Assembly: GCA_038049695.1 (NCBI GenBank)
Contig: CP142452.1
Location: forward strand, 32,538,501 to 32,602,500
Direction of reading: 5' to 3'
From: Cinnamomum chago
Taxonomy: Eukaryota; Streptophyta; Magnoliopsida; Laurales; Lauraceae
Length of the DNA stretch: 64,000 nucleotides
Shown here piece by piece: positions 35,208 to 47,714 of the stretch. The stretch's first letter is position 1. The number at the start of each line of letters is the position of its first letter. A program made the translations under genes and the position numbers. Under the pieces are notes generated by a model. It was given only the letters and a program-made list of their open reading frames with translations. It was not told where the DNA came from and searched no databases.

Positions 35208-38200
35208 CTAAGCAATAAGGAAGGGCAAAACGGTCAACATGAAAGCTTCATAGGTGAAGGTGGCCGAGCCTGAGTACGCAATGTCCTTTTCCTTGAACTT
35301 CTCAGTGAGTCCCTGCAGCCCCAAAATAAAACAAAATTAAATTAAAATTACTATGTTGATTATGCGTTGGATCCACTCAAAACATTTCCTAAAATATTTT
35401 TGGAAAACCCCATCTATCAATGGTCAATATCACTAAATCATTTGGCCCACATACAATTTTTTTTTCTCATTGACCCAAATACCATTTTTTCAGCTATGAA
35501 TATATTCTTGTAGTAAGTAATAACAAAGGCCAATGTTTGTGAAATAAACTAGTTACCTTGACAGTGAGGCAGCACCTGCAGAGTAAGAACAAAAACAGGG
35601 TCAGTTATAAAAGAAAATTTCGCTTTGGTAAATACTCGCGTGCACATCCACACACTACATAACTAGCTAACTGACATGGATGATCAGGGATTGATCCCCG
35701 GCCATTCTTGTGGAAAGGGAGATGCAAAAATTTTAAACAACGTAATGTATGTATAAGTTTTTCGATTGAACCAGAAGAAGAAAGAAGCAGGTTTTCATAG
35801 ATTATTCTATGTGAAACTGTAATGGCATCTGCTTAATGGCTAAGGTACAGGGTATAGTCTTCTTGCCATTTTTCAGCCAATAATGTCATGCATACCGTGA
35901 CAATATCACAATAAAAATAAATAAATAAACTAATGAGGTTTATCAATATAATATTATGACGAGAAAATTTCAAGAAAATATCACAACAATATCATAATGA
36001 ATTCAAAATGTCAGCAATATTTGCAACATGGGTAAGGTTGGACCATGTCCAACGTGACCTCAGACTTGACAAGATCAGATCTATAATAATAATATCATGA
36101 TATGAAATTTTCAGTAAAATATCACAACAGTATCATGATAAATCCAAAATATCAGCAATATTTGCAAGATGGGTAATGGGCTGGGTTGGACCCGAGACCT
36201 AAACAGATCCAACTTGAAAGATGTTGCTGACCAGTCCAAAGGTTAGACCCAATGGTCACATTCCAAACTCCATGATGCGACAAACCCAGATGCTGTGATG
36301 ATAGAAACATAAACCAAACTATAAAAACACATTTATAATAATTATGTGTTATTTAGATTATAACCCTTTACGGACCCAGACCCAATTAAACATAATCAGG
36401 AAACTGAGTCCAGGCAACGATATTAGGTAGATATCTGGGCACGAACAACAATAATATGGACGGGTCCAGTTCAGCTCCAGGTCCAGCTGGACCTGAGCGA
36501 AATCTATCCCATATGCAGTCCCCTTCCCACTATTCTACTATCCACATAAGAAAGAATTAAATCTCACTAATCAAATGTTAAATACAACAAAATTAAATAG
36601 AAAATGAGAAGAAAGCAAAGGGATTTGAAGAAGATGTACTCAATGAAATGATCATATTCGATCGCCTTGTTCTTTCCTGTGCTTTTATCATACTTGGAGA
36701 CTAGCAATTCCAAAACAACAGGAGAAACTGAAAATCCAAGGCTCAGAAGAGCTTCTCGGAGCTCAGAAGCATCGATCTTTCCGCTTCGATCCCTGTCAAA
36801 TCTCTCAAAAATCCCCTGAAAATATATAGTACAATTCAGACCGCATGAAAGAATTGGTTGACTCATATGAAGGAAATCATGATCCATGGATATGATATTA
36901 TACCCTCCAGTTCTGAAGACTGTAAAACACAGAGGTGAACTCCTTTGGGCCTGTATAGGTAAAGAAACACAAGGGTGGTTAGATTGCTAACAAGAATATG
37001 TTAGCACTATGTTACAACACCAACTAGATGAGCTACAAAGTACAGACAACTAGTAGCTGTTGAGGAACAATTAGCTCTTTCAAGTGGGCCCAGGGATCCT
37101 AGATTCACATTCTGGATCTGTGGGCCCCTGCTCCAAGTGAAATGGGTCAAAATTCTCCCATTTGCCTTTGGGCATGTGTGAAACAAGCCCGTTTAACAGG
37201 GGGTTCGGCTCGGGCTTCTATTCCAAAGCCCATGCTGTATGATAGACTGTTGGTCGTTCAAGTTGACCATAAAGGACTAACAGTTGTGCATTAAACTTGG
37301 ACCTGACCCATTTATTAATCAAGTTGAGTAGAGATTGTTACATTTGGTTGGAAGGCGGAGAACACGAAATCAGGTTTTGTTGGTTATGAATCCCTCCAAA
37401 GCTTAATCATTAAGTTATTAACAAATTAAATTATAAATATCAACTCAAACTCAGAATTATCAAATAGGGAATAATTGCCCACCCTAATTTACCTAGTAAA
37501 ACTCTTATTTAGTAAGATAAAAATGTTCTTTGGAAATGTGACCATATGAACCTTCACTAGAGGACACTAAGATAAGGACCAAAAATCACATTAGTTATTG
37601 ATCTTGATCGCCTATTCATGGCCTTTCCAAAAATAATGACCAGGGGTTTAACAAACAGTAACGAAATAGAAGTTAGTTACAACGCAGCATTAAGGCCTAA
37701 AATCCAAGCTCATCACTTCTTGCAAAGTCCTGTCGAATTATAAAAGTAATTAGGCTTGAATTAGAATGACTTATGCTGTGCGCTAGGTATGAAAATCCTA
37801 GGAATTCTAAGCAGGGCCTTTTTATTCAAGGATATGGAATTGAAGGCGAAGATCTACAAATTGAAGCTAGTCTAATTATTAGTCAGAAATAATTACCCAG
37901 TGAAAAACTTAATAAAATCCCAGAAAGTGAGGATCTCATTTGCCTTTATATCCTTCACTCCTTTAATATCTCTTTGTTAAAACCTATGAAGTCTTAGGGA
38001 CTGTTTGTTTGTTTGCATGCATGGATTTGAATAAATCAGAAATTCATGGTCAAATGGCGGCAAAGGATAATTAAAAAGATAAAAGGTGAAGGATATAAGA
38101 TAGAGATATACATGGGACATTCACTTTCTTAAGATTTGAATTGCTAAGATAGTGGCTTGAATATTTATTTTCCATCTCCCCTTGTTCTTTTTCTATTGAA

Positions 38201-41200
38201 AGGGAGAATGTTGATGATCAGTTTTTTATAAATGCAAGTCTAGAGTTCTTAGGAATTCAGTCAAATACAGTCAAATAGATCCAAAGGAAGGGTGTGAGTT
38301 GGGACGAGAGAATAGATGTGCTGGGATACAAGCATCTTTCATTGGTGGCACATTGAGTGGTAGTCCTTTTATGGATGTAGCATCTCAAATTCCTGCACTA
38401 CTGATTATGACCCGACTTTGTATTAAAGGCAGATTCCCTGAGAAAGATCGCTTAAAGTTTTTCTTCTTTTTCTAATATCACATATATTGAAAAAAAGGGA
38501 GAACATCCTACCATACTAGTCTCTTGGGTGACAGATGTGACATCATTTTCCAATAGGAGAAGATTAATATTCCTACTTGTTAAATAATGAGGTTTCTCAA
38601 ACTTGCAAAATCTCTTGAGAAAGACATAAATATGGCCCTATTTATAGGAATTCATATCTAGTTTTGACTAAACAAGTTGTTCATGAGTCTTAGGGCACAT
38701 TTGAAAATGTATGGAAAGTGGAAACGCTTTTCTCCGGCGCTTAAAATTCCACATTTGGTGCAGCTGTTTTTCCTCAAGGAAAACCTGAAAAGTGAACTAA
38801 TTTCCTATGATTGTGTAAAAAACCATTTCTGATGGGTGAGGTCGGAAAGATTTTATGTGAAAAATGAAAAAATATTCCGCATAAATGGTTTTATGCAACG
38901 CTGCACAAACATGCCCTCAAGGCAAGTTAGTGTAATATCAAGGATTTCTAATTCTGTGAGTTTTCCTTTTCTGCTAGACCTGAAAAAAATATTCCAACCC
39001 CTGCCTATGGAACAATTCTCCGCATGCATGGGGAAAAATAGTTTATTTTCTTCTTCTTTTTTCCATGTGAAAAGGTGTGGTGCGACACTGTAGAAAAGCA
39101 GTGAAAACATGTGGAAATCCTTTTCTGCTACTTTTTCGAACATTTGTGTGTTATAAACAATATGCCCTTACAGGTCTATCAAAATGCAGCTAGATAAAAC
39201 AAATGAAGAATACTTGCCACAGTACAAATCAAATACTAGACAGTTTTTCTCTATCTCCATTTTTTTTTAACCTTTTCTTCACATCCAAATAACACTTTAA
39301 GTTTGTTCAAAGCTGTTACTGGTTATAGACATGGAGGCACGGTGTGTGAGGGGGTGAGCTCAAGTCCCTAACATAGGAAGAAAAAAAACAAATAGGGCCT
39401 TGACACTCAAAAAATAATAAATAAATAAATAATGCCACAAATTGCGTTGCACCCAACAAAGACACTATCAAACGTCCCTATGCTGAGAAAGATTACCAAT
39501 TTAACCCGACCTATAACTAACCCTAATCAAGTCTAATTTCCAACCTTCTGTTTTTCTTCTCACATGAATATCTCCTATGACACATCTGCATATGGATGTC
39601 ACAGTCAGTCATCACCTTTAATAAAGGGCCCATCTTCTCCTAAACGACTAAAACAGCAGGATAGGAACGTCCTCATATGAATGTTTCCACAGGAGAAAGT
39701 CTCCCACGTAAAAAATGCTTATTAGTGACTAAAACAGTACTCTAGAAAAGATACTTTTTCCATACAATATTTATAACATGCAACAGGTGGGTGACCAACC
39801 CAACAAATCAGAGGAAAGGTGTCTTGACTCAGAACATGCAGCGAGTGAGTCAAGATAGCTAAGTCACACAAGGACTTCTTTACGATAGAATGCTTTTTCT
39901 AAGCAGTTATCTTATAATATGATGCAACATTAGAAACAGATATTACATTTGAAAGACCGAATCACGGTTGTGCAAAGTTGCCTAGTGATGGGACATGGGC
40001 CCACTATCTCTGTCCCTAATGTTGAAAAAGTTGTACGTACCCTCAGCAAGACTCCTTTTATGAGTCATCCACTTGGCAGAAACCTGATTCACATGCCTCA
40101 TTTATTCGGAAGTGGATCCCCTGTTTGGCCCAAACAGGGGATCCCTGTTTGGGCCAATGAAGGGGATGAATTTTTTTTTTTTTTAAGTTGGATGAGAGGG
40201 AGGGGGTGGCAGCACCTGTGTGGTCCAAACAGGGTTTCCCTGTTTGGACCACACAGGTGATCCGGATCATTTTCTATTGCATTTTCACGACACCGGACCC
40301 ACCACCAACTGCTTTCTTTCCTGACAAATCTAACCCCAATGTTTGGGAAGGGGAGGAGGAGAACGGGGGCAAAATTTACGGAGAAAGAAAAATGAAGGGG
40401 AGAAAAAATTAATTGTATAGATAGTAAAATTTTGGAGTAGGCCCCACACTCGTATCCCCCGGAGAAAGGAAAATGAAGGGGAGAAAAAATTAATTGTATG
40501 GATAGTAAAGCCCCCCCCCCCCCCCCCCCCCCCCCCAAAAATCCCCTCCCCCACTTTTCCTCCACCCTTCCCAAACACCATCAATTCTCAATTTCCCTCC
40601 ATTTTCTCCTCTTTTTTTTCTTTCCCCCCATTTTACCTCCTTCCCAAACGGACCCTAAAATTGTAGAGGTATTTGGATCCAAGTGGGCCAATAGATCACC
40701 ACAATAATTTGGTTTCCCAGGGTCCTTCACTTTGGACCCAAATCCAAACTATGGGTTATATTTTTAATCTTGGATCTAAATTGAGCATTTTTTGGGCCGT
40801 AATTTGAGAAAAAAAAGGCGAAGATTCATAAACGAGGGTCAAATAATCTCCTCTTTACTAAAAAGAGGAAATTATCTAATCATCCATCTTTCTAGTAAAT
40901 CAGATCTGAGAGAAGTAGTCATTATCTAAATTTTCACAGTATATCATTCACCGCTCACCACTTCAATAACCCTTTCGATGGAATAATTTTCACACTATAT
41001 TCTTCACCCCCACCTCTTCAATAACCCTTCGCCTCTTCTTTAACCCTTCATTCAATTCCATCTTACCACGATTTCCTAAAAATTCAATTCCGAACAAATA
41101 AATTGAAAATCCACAATCTTGACCCTTGATGGTTGATTGGGTTAAAAAACACCATGGCCATGGATTTAGACTCAACCCGACCAAATTATCAGCCCATTCG

Positions 41201-42645
41201 ATCTCAATAGATCGTCGGACCCACTTCGCACACGGGTTAACTACACACACTGTCTCTATTTCTTTGGAACAGCCCACACCGCGTTGAAAACGACAAAGTC
41301 AACATCCGCACGTCAAATCCGTTAAGAAGAATCTCAATCGTTTATCTCCCAGTACCATCAGACGGGCCAGTAAATTTCCGCGTTAAAGGTATCGATCGGA
41401 GAAACGCTGCAGGCGCACGTAAGACCGACAACTGCCATTTTCTGCTAACATGCGCCCCTCTGCATGCCTTCTAATTTCCCGTTAATAAAAGCCACGCCCA
41501 TTGGATTCTTAAAATAGGTTTCAAAAATTCAAAGGGCCAAGGGGTGAATTAAAAGATAAGATATGGGACGTTTGCCCCGGAAAATATAATCTGTGTACAT
41601 GATTTTCCACGCTACGGGGAAAAAGAAATCCAACTTTTATATAAAATTGTAGAAAAGTAGGCATCAAATTTAGATTTTATTGTAGTGTGAAAAAGTGTCT
41701 ATGCTTTCCAATTCTTTCCCGTGGAAAATGTCAAAAAGACACATATTCCTAGGCGATATTCATGGTTGGCATTACTTAAAAAAGGTGTCATCACGTTGAT
41801 CTCTTACGGTACCACAAAGTGGGGCCACCTTATGAAACCCTTTGCTATTTCGGCTGCCGCCACATGATAGTGCCTGACAGGATCATCTGTCCGGCGGGCC
41901 AGTAATTAAATAGGCCCCGGATGCGCACGTTAGAACTGCGCAAACGAGCGCACTTGCCACCCAGCACAACCGACTTGAGTTATCCATCTCATCGTACCAG
42001 ATATAGCAAGCGAAGAAAAACCCACTTCCAATTTGGATCTCTAGACTCTAGAAAGAGAGATCTTAAAAAAGTATACCACAAAGAGGAGGAGGAGGAGAAG
42101 ATGATTTGGGGGATTTGTAGGGTTAGAACCACAAAGAGGAGGAGAAGAAGAAGATGATTTGGGGGATTTGTAGGGTTAGAAAATGGTATGATGAGATGAT
42201 TCTTACCGATCTTCCTAGTGTTGGTGTTGGTGAAGAGGTACATGAGGAGATGAACAGTCCTGAGGCTAAAGGTCTGGTTGTAGGAGGAGAGAGCCCTCTG
42301 CAGCTCCTTGTCGTCGATGAAGCCACTCCCGTCCTGGTCAGCCATCTGGAAGCACGACACAAGGCTCGGGTCGGTCCCCGGAGGGAAGGCCGACGGGACC
42401 AGAGCAGCGAAGGGGCTACCGTACGCCGGTGGCGCAGGATAAGCAGCAGGAGGCGCACCGTAGCCATGCTGCTGCTGCTGCTTGTTCTCTTTGCCCTCCT
42501 TTGGGGGCTTCTCTCCGCCCGGAGGGGCATAGGGCGCGCCGTACTGGGGTGGCGCCGAGCCGTAGGGCTGGGCAGGTGGGGCGTAGGGGTTCGAGCCGTA
42601 AGGCGCACCGTAACCTGAGCCTGAGCCGGGAGGGTATCCTGCCAT
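35208..42645 (-). CDS. Penta-EF-hand calcium-binding protein, CML49/CML50-like
   Basis: The complete gene has five exons on the minus strand: 42645-42207, 36950-36904, 36815-36640, 35575-35557 and 35312-35208 (TAG). All have GT-AG introns and consistent phases, giving 261 residues. Residues 1-90 are a Gly/Pro/Tyr-rich N-terminal tail typical of plant grancalcin/ALG-2-like proteins. EF-hand loops are seen at 103-114 (DQDGSGFIDDKE) and 169-180 (DRDRSGKIDASE). The remaining, weaker hands follow, and the protein ends VLPFLIA. The likely role is calcium sensing by a dimeric PEF protein in the cytosol. Arabidopsis CML49 and CML50 are the closest relatives known to me. Exon 4 is only 19 nt. Intron 1 is 5.26 kb with several transposons. 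No defects are seen. Confidence 0.93.
35940..36200. repeat. Diverged tandem repeat, about 140-bp unit
   Basis: Blocks at about 35945-36055 and 36088-36200 share AAAATATCACAACARTATCA and a TCAGCAATATTTGCAA core, then GATGGGTAA-like ends. They lie in intron 3 of the CML49/50-like gene (35576-36639). A related piece lies near 30340-30400. Confidence 0.6.
38690..39170. mobile_element. Possible MITE in CML49/50 intron 1
   Basis: TTAGGGCACATTTG at the left and the complement of TAAGGGCATATTGT at the right could be terminal repeats, and the interior has many self-complementary words. The target duplication is unclear. Confidence 0.3.
40105..40275. mobile_element. Fold-back insert made of nested palindromes
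   Basis: It is absent at the equivalent place in copy 2 (near 45140). At the left, GGATCCCCTGTTTGG and its complement are separated by one base (about 40113-40143). At the right, a perfect inverted repeat has 22-bp arms (40213-40234 and 40238-40259) around TTT. Both share CCTGTTTGG, and the outer ends form a long imperfect inverted repeat. A T run and a G-rich spacer lie between. It has no coding capacity. Confidence 0.8.
40337..40660. mobile_element. Small element with poly-C tract and internal direct repeat
   Basis: The ends GTTTGGGAAGGGGAGG and its approximate complement (CCTCCTTCCCAAAC) are inverted. Inside, a block of about 50 bp starting GGAGAAAG occurs twice (about 40379 and 40461). 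The second ends in 26 consecutive C (40511-40536). The insert is missing from copy 2. It is non-coding. Confidence 0.6.
42077..42180. repeat. Tandem duplication next to the exon 1 donor site
   Basis: A unit of about 52 bp (CACAAAGAGGAGG to TAGGGTTAGAA) is present twice in intron 1, within 30 bp of the exon 1 splice donor. Copy 2 of the segmental duplication has one unit plus a GAT microsatellite (48178-48196). Confidence 0.75.
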
Positions 42646-42723
42646 TTTTTTGCCTTTTTATGCAGAGACTGAGAGAGAGAGAGGAAGAGGAGGCAGCGAG
42701 GTTGGAGTTTGGAGAAGGAAGAT

Positions 42724-42735
42724 TAATATAGGTGA
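42724..42735 (-). promoter_or_regulatory. TATA box of the CML49/50-like gene
   Basis: TATATTAAT on the minus strand lies about 80 bp upstream of the start codon. Between them is a CT-rich leader (CTCTCTCTCTCTCAGTCTC) typical of plant 5' UTRs. The same box and leader remain in the dead duplicate near 48760. Transcription start is inferred, not shown. Confidence 0.55.
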
Positions 42736-43170
42736 GTAGTTGGGGAAATGGACAAAATGGAAGAGTAAATTACATGCGTGCCACTGGATGTTGAGGAATT
42801 TGGAGCCCACTGAGGCTCAGACCCAGCATCTTCTCTCAGTGTCTCTTACAACTAAGAAAGGAGGGGAAGTCCAGATAGGGTGCTTTTCTTGGAGCGCCTG
42901 GGGAAGGCGGATTTATAAATATTTATTTAATGGATATAAATATATTTTACTCATATATTTAAGTATTAAAAATATAAAAAAAATTAGAATTTTATAATTG
43001 AATTATATAAAATAAATAATATTAAAAAAATTAAAAAAAAATTCTTTATTCAAAAGATAAATATTAAACTTATAGAAAAAATATATAAAAAATAAAAGAC
43101 TATACGGGGCTCCATATTGGATGGAACCACGCTCCAAACTCGGTTCAACCGAGCTCCCGATCAATCCGCT

Positions 43171-44022
43171 TTGAAAACGGGGATCCTCTTTTTTAGAGCT
43201 GCATCGTGTAAGCTTGATTACGAGGTGCCAGGGAGGATAAATGTACTAACATTCCACTCATTTCACCAATTTGAAAAGAATAAAACACGTTTGATCAGAT
43301 GATGGGGGTGATTGATGCATGATTCTGATCTGTAAATACTGCATAATGATTTTTTATGGTCTAGACGACAGTCTGGTATCGTGGGTCCATTCGCGAGATC
43401 AGCTCAATTATTGATGGGATTGCCTTTGTGGGTAAGAGTAGGACCCATCTTATCCTTTCATCAAGGTCGTTTTCAATTCACGGTGGTATGGTTAGAAGAA
43501 TCCAGAAATTTACCCTCGGGTAGAGGTCCAGTCATAGTGTGATTCCCACACCAAGGCTGTTTTGTGGGCCAAGGATGTATGTGCTACGGCCCTAAATACT
43601 GCAACAGTCGCTGTTTCAGATATTGATGAGTTGTCAGGTAAAATGTCGTCCATTGGGTTGAAGAAAGTTACCTGACGGGATGATTCTATTGGCTTTTTTG
43701 GTTAGCCTGGGAAGCATCTGCCAGTGTTGTGATCTACCGTGGAAATAGGAGGAAACATGTGCCTTCTTTTTTTGTTTCTTCTTTTTTTTATTTTATTTTT
43801 TGAAAACATGTGCCTTCAAGAGGGTGATTTTCAAGCTTATCACGGTTTTTTCGGGCCCTTTAGCTGAGATCCAAGAGCTAGTCATGATTAAAAGCTGGCC
43901 TCATCTTTATCGATTTGTGACAGACAGCTCAGGAAATTTTTAAACAATTCCACGAAAGGAATTTGATTCTCACAATTAAGAGTTTTTTTAATAAATTTCA
44001 GAATGGGCTAAAGTCATTGTAC
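43171..44022. other. Spacer between the duplicated segments
   Basis: I see no gene, repeat or transposon end in this spacer, apart from T-rich tracts near 43770-43800. Confidence 0.4.
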
Positions 44023-44030
44023 ATATGAAT

Positions 44031-44391
44031 TAGGGTTGTAAACGGGTCGGTTCTTATCCGGATCCACTATGGACTCGGAACCGGATCCGGACTCGGAGCC
44101 GTTTCGGAACCAGTTTCTTGACTTCAGAACCAGAACCATAACCATATATGAGATGAGTCTGGATCCGGGTCCAGATTTAAGTAGAGAATGATATTAAAAA
44201 AACATGATTTTTAGGAGAGATTCTTGAAAATTGAGGTACTATATCGGGTCTCGGGTCCACGGGTCCGAACCAAAGTGGAACCGGACCCGGACCCATTTAC
44301 TTATCGGGGCCTAAATAAGGACCCAGACTTGATTTTTAATGGGTCATAACCTATGGGTAATTGGAGAATAGAGTACCAATTTACATCCCTA
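44031..44391. mobile_element. hAT-type MITE, 361 bp, with perfect target duplication
   Basis: The ends are TAGGGTTGTAAAC and the complement TAGGGATGTAAAT. ATATGAAT flanks both sides (44023-44030 and 44392-44399). The interior is rich in GGATCCGG and GAACCGGA words and is non-coding. It ends about 20 bp before duplication copy 2 starts. Confidence 0.85.
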
Positions 44392-46296
44392 ATATGAATA
44401 TATTATATACTCAGGACGCCTTTACAAGAGAATGCTGTTTCGAAGCAGTTATCTTACAATATGATGGAACATTAGAAGCATAGATTTTTTCTCTTTAAAG
44501 TTGAATGTTGGTTGAAAAAAAAAACTCGAAAAAATCATCAATTCTAGCCTTAGGAGAAGCTACATTAGCTTATTGTAGCTCATTTGTGGATGTGTCCTTT
44601 CAAAAATACATAATATGTGCATTTTCAATAAAAGGTATCTCTTGGACTAAATATGTGCATTTTCAATAAAATGTCTATTCAACCCATTTGTGTGGATATA
44701 ATCCAATTCAAAGGGATGCATTCTAACTTTATAAATTAAGGTTATTTTTAAAAAATTTATATAATATTCAAAATGAATATAAATACATATGAATCATTTA
44801 TTTTGTATATGTTGATATGGATTAAGTGATGAAAGATTTAGTTTTTTAGTTGATTTGAATTTTTTAATTATTTTATTATAAATAAATTTATATAAATGAG
44901 ATATTAATTTTAATATATTATTGAGAGCTTTAACTTATGCTTCCTTACATTTGAAAGGCCGAATCATAGTTGGGCAATGTTGCCTAGGGATGGGACATGG
45001 GCCCACTATCTCTGTCTTATCCTATAATGTTGATAAAGTTGTACGTACCCTCAGCAAGACTCCTTTTCACAGTCATCCACTAGGCAGAAACCTGATTCAC
45101 GTTAGTCATCCACTAGGCAGAAACCTGATTCACGTTCCTCGCATTGTCACAGACACCACCACCACCACCTGCTTTCTTTCTTGATAAATCTAAAACTGTA
45201 GGGGTATTTGGATCCAAGCGAGCCAATGGATCACCACAATAATTTGGTTTCCCTGGGTCCTTCACTTTGGACCCAAATCCAAACTATGGGTTATATTTTA
45301 ATCTTGGATCTAAATTGAGCATTTCTCGGGCTATAATTTTAGAAAACAAAGGCAAAGATTCATAAATAAGGGTCAAATAATCTCCTCTTCACTAAAAAGG
45401 GAAAATTATCGAATGATCAATCTCTAGTAAATCAAATCAGAGAGAAGTAGTCATTATTTATATAAATTTTTTCATTATATTTTCACCCCTCACCTCTTTA
45501 ATAACACTTTCATTTAAAATCTCATCTTACCATGATTTCCTAAAATTTAATTCCAAACAAATAAATTGAAAATCCAAAATCTTGACCCTTGATGCATAAT
45601 TGGGTTAAAAAACACCATGCCCCAATGAATTTAGACTTAACCCGACCAAAATCATCAGACCATTAGATCTCAATAGATCCTCGGATCCACTTCGCACGCG
45701 ACTTAACTACACACACTGTCTCTATTTCTTTGAAATAGCCCACACTGCGTACAATGCGGAAAACGACAAAGTCAACATCCCCGCGTCAAACCCTTTAAGA
45801 AGAATCTCGACCGTTCATCTCCCAGCACCATCAAACGGGCCAGTAAATTCCCGCGTTAAAAGCATCGATCAGAGCGCAACGCTGCAGGCGCACGTAAGAC
45901 CGCCAGCTGCCATTTTCTGCTAACATGCGCCCTTCCGCATGCCTTCTAATTTCCCCTTAATAACAGCCACGCTCATTGGATTCTCAAAATAGGTTTCAAA
46001 TTTTCAAAGGGCCAAGAGGTGAATTGAAAGATATGATAGGGCACGTTTGCCCCGGAAAATATAATCTGTGTACATGATTTTCCACGACTCCGTGGAAAAA
46101 GAAATCCAACTTTTCTCCAAAATTGTAGGAAAGTAGGTTATTTTTTGAGTTTTTCATCAAATTTAGATTTTATTATAGTGTAAAAAGTGTCTAAGCTTTC
46201 CAATTTTTTTGGGTGGAAAATATAAAAAAGACATATTTTCCTAGGCGATAATCATAGTTGGCATTATTACTTAATAAAGGTGTCACCATGTTGATC

Positions 46297-46447
46297 TCTA
46301 AAACTCCACTTTCCATAAAAGAGTTAAAAAGATTCCATAACAAACAACTAAAATTAAAATACATACAATCATAATTCACTTATATTTTATTATATCTTCA
46401 AAATCAACTTTACTTCACGACTCTATTCGTAGAGTTAAAAAACAGGC
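46297..46447. mobile_element. Small MITE-like insert in copy 2
   Basis: This 150-bp insert breaks the alignment with copy 1. CTCTAAAACTC at one end and GAGTTAAAAAACAGG at the other form partial inverted ends. No clear target duplication is seen. Confidence 0.4.
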
Positions 46448-46755
46448 CCTTACGGTACGACTAAATGGAGCCACCTTATGACTCATCTGGATAGACCATA
46501 CATACACAAGCCCCAATAGTCACTGTTTTAATCCGATAGCTAGATTAAAGGTTATTTTTTGTTGTTTAATATAAAATCATTAAACTTGTGATCACGGATG
46601 AAGGGATAGAGATATTAGATAAATTTCAAATATGATATAGATCTTGTTATTCCCCCCTTATCCGATGATTTATCCTTGTGGAGTCTCAAGGTGGGCCCCA
46701 CTCAGCGGCCTTAAGATGGTAAAGTTCCAAGATTTTCACCTTTGCTCCTTGTTAA

Positions 46756-47714
46756 CATGGTTTAAAATTGCTTTATCGGTCGCGGTATTGGCCAGGACAA
46801 AAACCAATATGATATCAGTATTGGTCGCAGTTATCAATCTGTTGTTGTCGTCGCAGTGTGAATTTTTTTTTAAATAAAAATTTTTTTAGAAAAATATCTA
46901 AAAAAAAAAACCCAGAATATTAGAAATGCTGGAAAAAAATGATTTTTTTTCCATTAGTAACAATAATAAATCAAAATATCAGTCACCTTAAGTTATGAGT
47001 CATGTCTGTGTCGCAGTTCACTGTCTTCTCCAGTATTTCATATAATGCAATTATTATTTTGGCTCATGGTCAATTTATTAGTGTAAAATATAAGAAAATA
47101 AAGATAACATAATAATTATCCACTATTAATAAGCTTTTAGTATTTACTATTTACTATCATAAATACTCCAATAATTTTTTAAAAAAATAGTAAAGATTTA
47201 AAGAAAAAAGTCATTTTTCTACACTCAAAATCATGTTTAGAAGTAGATCTAGCATGAAAGTGTGTAGATCTAAGTGAAGAACACAATACAAACATAAAAA
47301 TGACATGTCAATGATATTTTCATTCATTTCTATACGTTATCTAAAAATAAAAAATACATAATAGTAAAAATAAAGGAGTTAAGTTTATTTTCTCTTACAA
47401 AATAAAATGATTTCTTCAAGAAATAGTGTTGGAATTTGAAAATATGTAAGAAAATGAGCTATGGAGACATAATTGCTCTAAGGAGATGAGGGGAGAGGAT
47501 AATAAAATGGGAAAATATGGAAAAAATAATAAAAAGTTAGGGTTTTTTACCATTACTCCATCTTGATCGAAATATCGGTAAAATCGATATTTTGACCATA
47601 TCGGCCAAGATTGGCCGTTATTTTGAGGATATTTTTCCTGATTCGGTATCGCGATAAAATATCATCGAGGTATGGGTCGATACCGGTTCATATCGGCCGA
47701 GATTTTAAACCATG
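46756..47714. mobile_element. Non-autonomous hAT-like element, 959 bp
   Basis: The ends CATGGTTTAAAATTGC and the complement CATGGTTTAAAATCTC are inverted repeats. CTTGTTAA at 46748 and CTTATTAA at 47715 are a probable 8-bp target duplication with one change. Just inside both ends are repeats of TCGGTATCG/CGGTATTGG type. It is present only in duplication copy 2. It is AT-rich inside and non-coding. Diverged relatives occur near 24800-25000 and perhaps 25370-25500. Confidence 0.7.

Larger units (their letters stand above)
39868..43170. repeat. Segmental duplication, copy 1 (live exon 1)
   Basis: It aligns collinearly with 44412-49265. Matching anchors include AAGCAGTTATCTTA, GGGACATGGGCCCACTATCT, CACCACAATAATTTGGTTTC, CCCCGGAAAATATAATCTG, exon 1 and the AT-rich upstream flank to about 43160. 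It contains the promoter, exon 1 and 2.3 kb of intron 1 of the CML49/50-like gene. Two inserts, at about 40100-40280 and 40337-40660, are absent from the other copy. Confidence 0.85.

Noticed and set aside
42154..42618. Long plus-strand open frames opposite CML49/50 exon 1
   Set aside because: They are shadows of a GC-rich, glycine/proline-coding exon. The minus frame has the EF-hand and correct splice sites.
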